DNA of 14,390 nucleotides from positions 1 through 14,390 of the forward strand of contig JBNJHN010000052.1 of the NCBI GenBank assembly GCA_051748565.1. Reading direction: 5' to 3'. Origin of the DNA: SKPH01 sp051748565 (GTDB lineage Bacteria > Bacillota > Dethiobacteria > DTU022). Made by a program: the position numbers and the translations under genes. Below are positions 14,246 to 14,390 of the stretch, one piece after another. The notes beneath the pieces are model-generated. The model had not been told where the DNA came from. It saw only the letters and a program-made list of their open reading frames with translations, and made no database searches. Position 1 is the stretch's first letter. Each line of letters begins with the position of its first letter.

Positions 14246-14390
14246 ACTGAGATCTTAGCACAGAACAACCTGCTTGTAAAGAATTTCCGCTGCCGTTTTT
14301 TTCCTGTTTAAATTTGTTAATTAAAGACTTGCTTATTTTAATATCCCTGGCGATCTGATCTTTTAACTGGTCCGGTGAGGCAAACATTTT
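14244..14390 (-). CDS. ribF: Probable bifunctional riboflavin kinase/FAD synthetase, C-terminal 48 residues
   Basis: An open frame enters from the right edge and stops at TAG 14244-14246. The 48 residues begin KMFASPDQLKDQIARDI, which resembles the C-terminal helix of RibF (F.S.E.L..QI..D). The remaining basic and polar tail is not conserved. RibF makes FMN and FAD from riboflavin. The assignment depends partly on position, since ribF directly upstream of rpsO-pnp is common in Firmicutes. The catalytic domains lie outside the window. The tail overlaps the rpsO promoter. Confidence 0.65.
   Translation of the reverse strand, partial: KMFASPDQLKDQIARDIKISKSLINKFKQEKNGSGNSLQAGCSVLRSQ
14252..14280 (-). 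promoter_or_regulatory. Promoter for rpsO-pnp inside the end of ribF
   Basis: TTTACA (14275-14280, 5/6) and TAAGAT (14252-14257, 4/6) are separated by exactly 17 nt on the minus strand, and TGC directly before the -10 supplies an extended -10 (TGn). Initiation near 14245, at the ribF stop codon, gives a leader of about 86 nt. The spacing and extended element make a sigma-A-type promoter likely. Confidence 0.65.

Noticed and set aside
1..14390. CRISPR arrays, insertion sequences, prophage, toxin-antitoxin, tRNA or rRNA genes
   Set aside because: No repeat arrays, transposase-like frames, terminal inverted repeats or RNA gene signatures were visible; the window is filled by housekeeping genes.

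Overview
This window is a compact, one-directional block of housekeeping genes. Every gene I accept lies on the minus strand, so transcription runs from right (14390) to left (1). In that order the genes are ribF (tail only), rpsO, pnp, dut, an RNase J gene, a DAGK-like lipid kinase, uppP, ftsK/spoIIIE, rimO, cinA, thpR, recA and recX (C-terminus cut by the left edge). There are no rRNA or tRNA genes, mobile elements or CRISPR arrays, and no gene-free stretch over 300 bases. The order ribF-rpsO-pnp ... RNase J ... ftsK-rimO-cinA-recA-recX, the use of RNase J, a Gram-positive-type LexA box and strong AGGAGG-type ribosome sites point to a Bacillota (Firmicutes) chromosome of clostridial type with moderate GC. 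I cannot resolve the genus.

The signals suggest four transcription units. (1) A sigma-A-like promoter inside the end of ribF (14252-14280) drives rpsO-pnp through an 86-nt leader. A stem-loop lies between the two genes and a Rho-independent terminator follows pnp (11656-11682). (2) dut and the RNase J gene are 14 bp apart and end at a terminator-like hairpin (9370-9400). No clear promoter is visible for this pair, and a 7-bp perfect hairpin sits in the dut leader. (3) The lipid kinase gene and uppP follow a plausible promoter at 9335-9364. (4) ftsK-rimO-cinA-thpR-recA-recX follow a good promoter (7416-7444) whose spacer contains a 13/14 match to the DinR/LexA box. I see no LexA box next to recA. 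The DNA-damage response may therefore control this whole six-gene run from upstream of ftsK.

The genes fall into four functional groups. RNA turnover and ribosome modification: PNPase, RNase J, ThpR, S15, and RimO acting on S12. Nucleotide and cofactor sanitation: Dut, CinA, RibF. Envelope lipid recycling: UppP, lipid kinase. Chromosome handling and repair: FtsK, RecA, RecX.

The most unusual property is start-codon choice. Eight of the twelve visible starts are TTG, and for recA and thpR an in-frame stop just upstream makes TTG the only credible choice. I found no evidence of an undescribed multi-gene system. The points worth following up are regulatory: the SOS box at ftsK, the TTG bias, the overlapping starts at cinA, and the rpsO and dut leaders.
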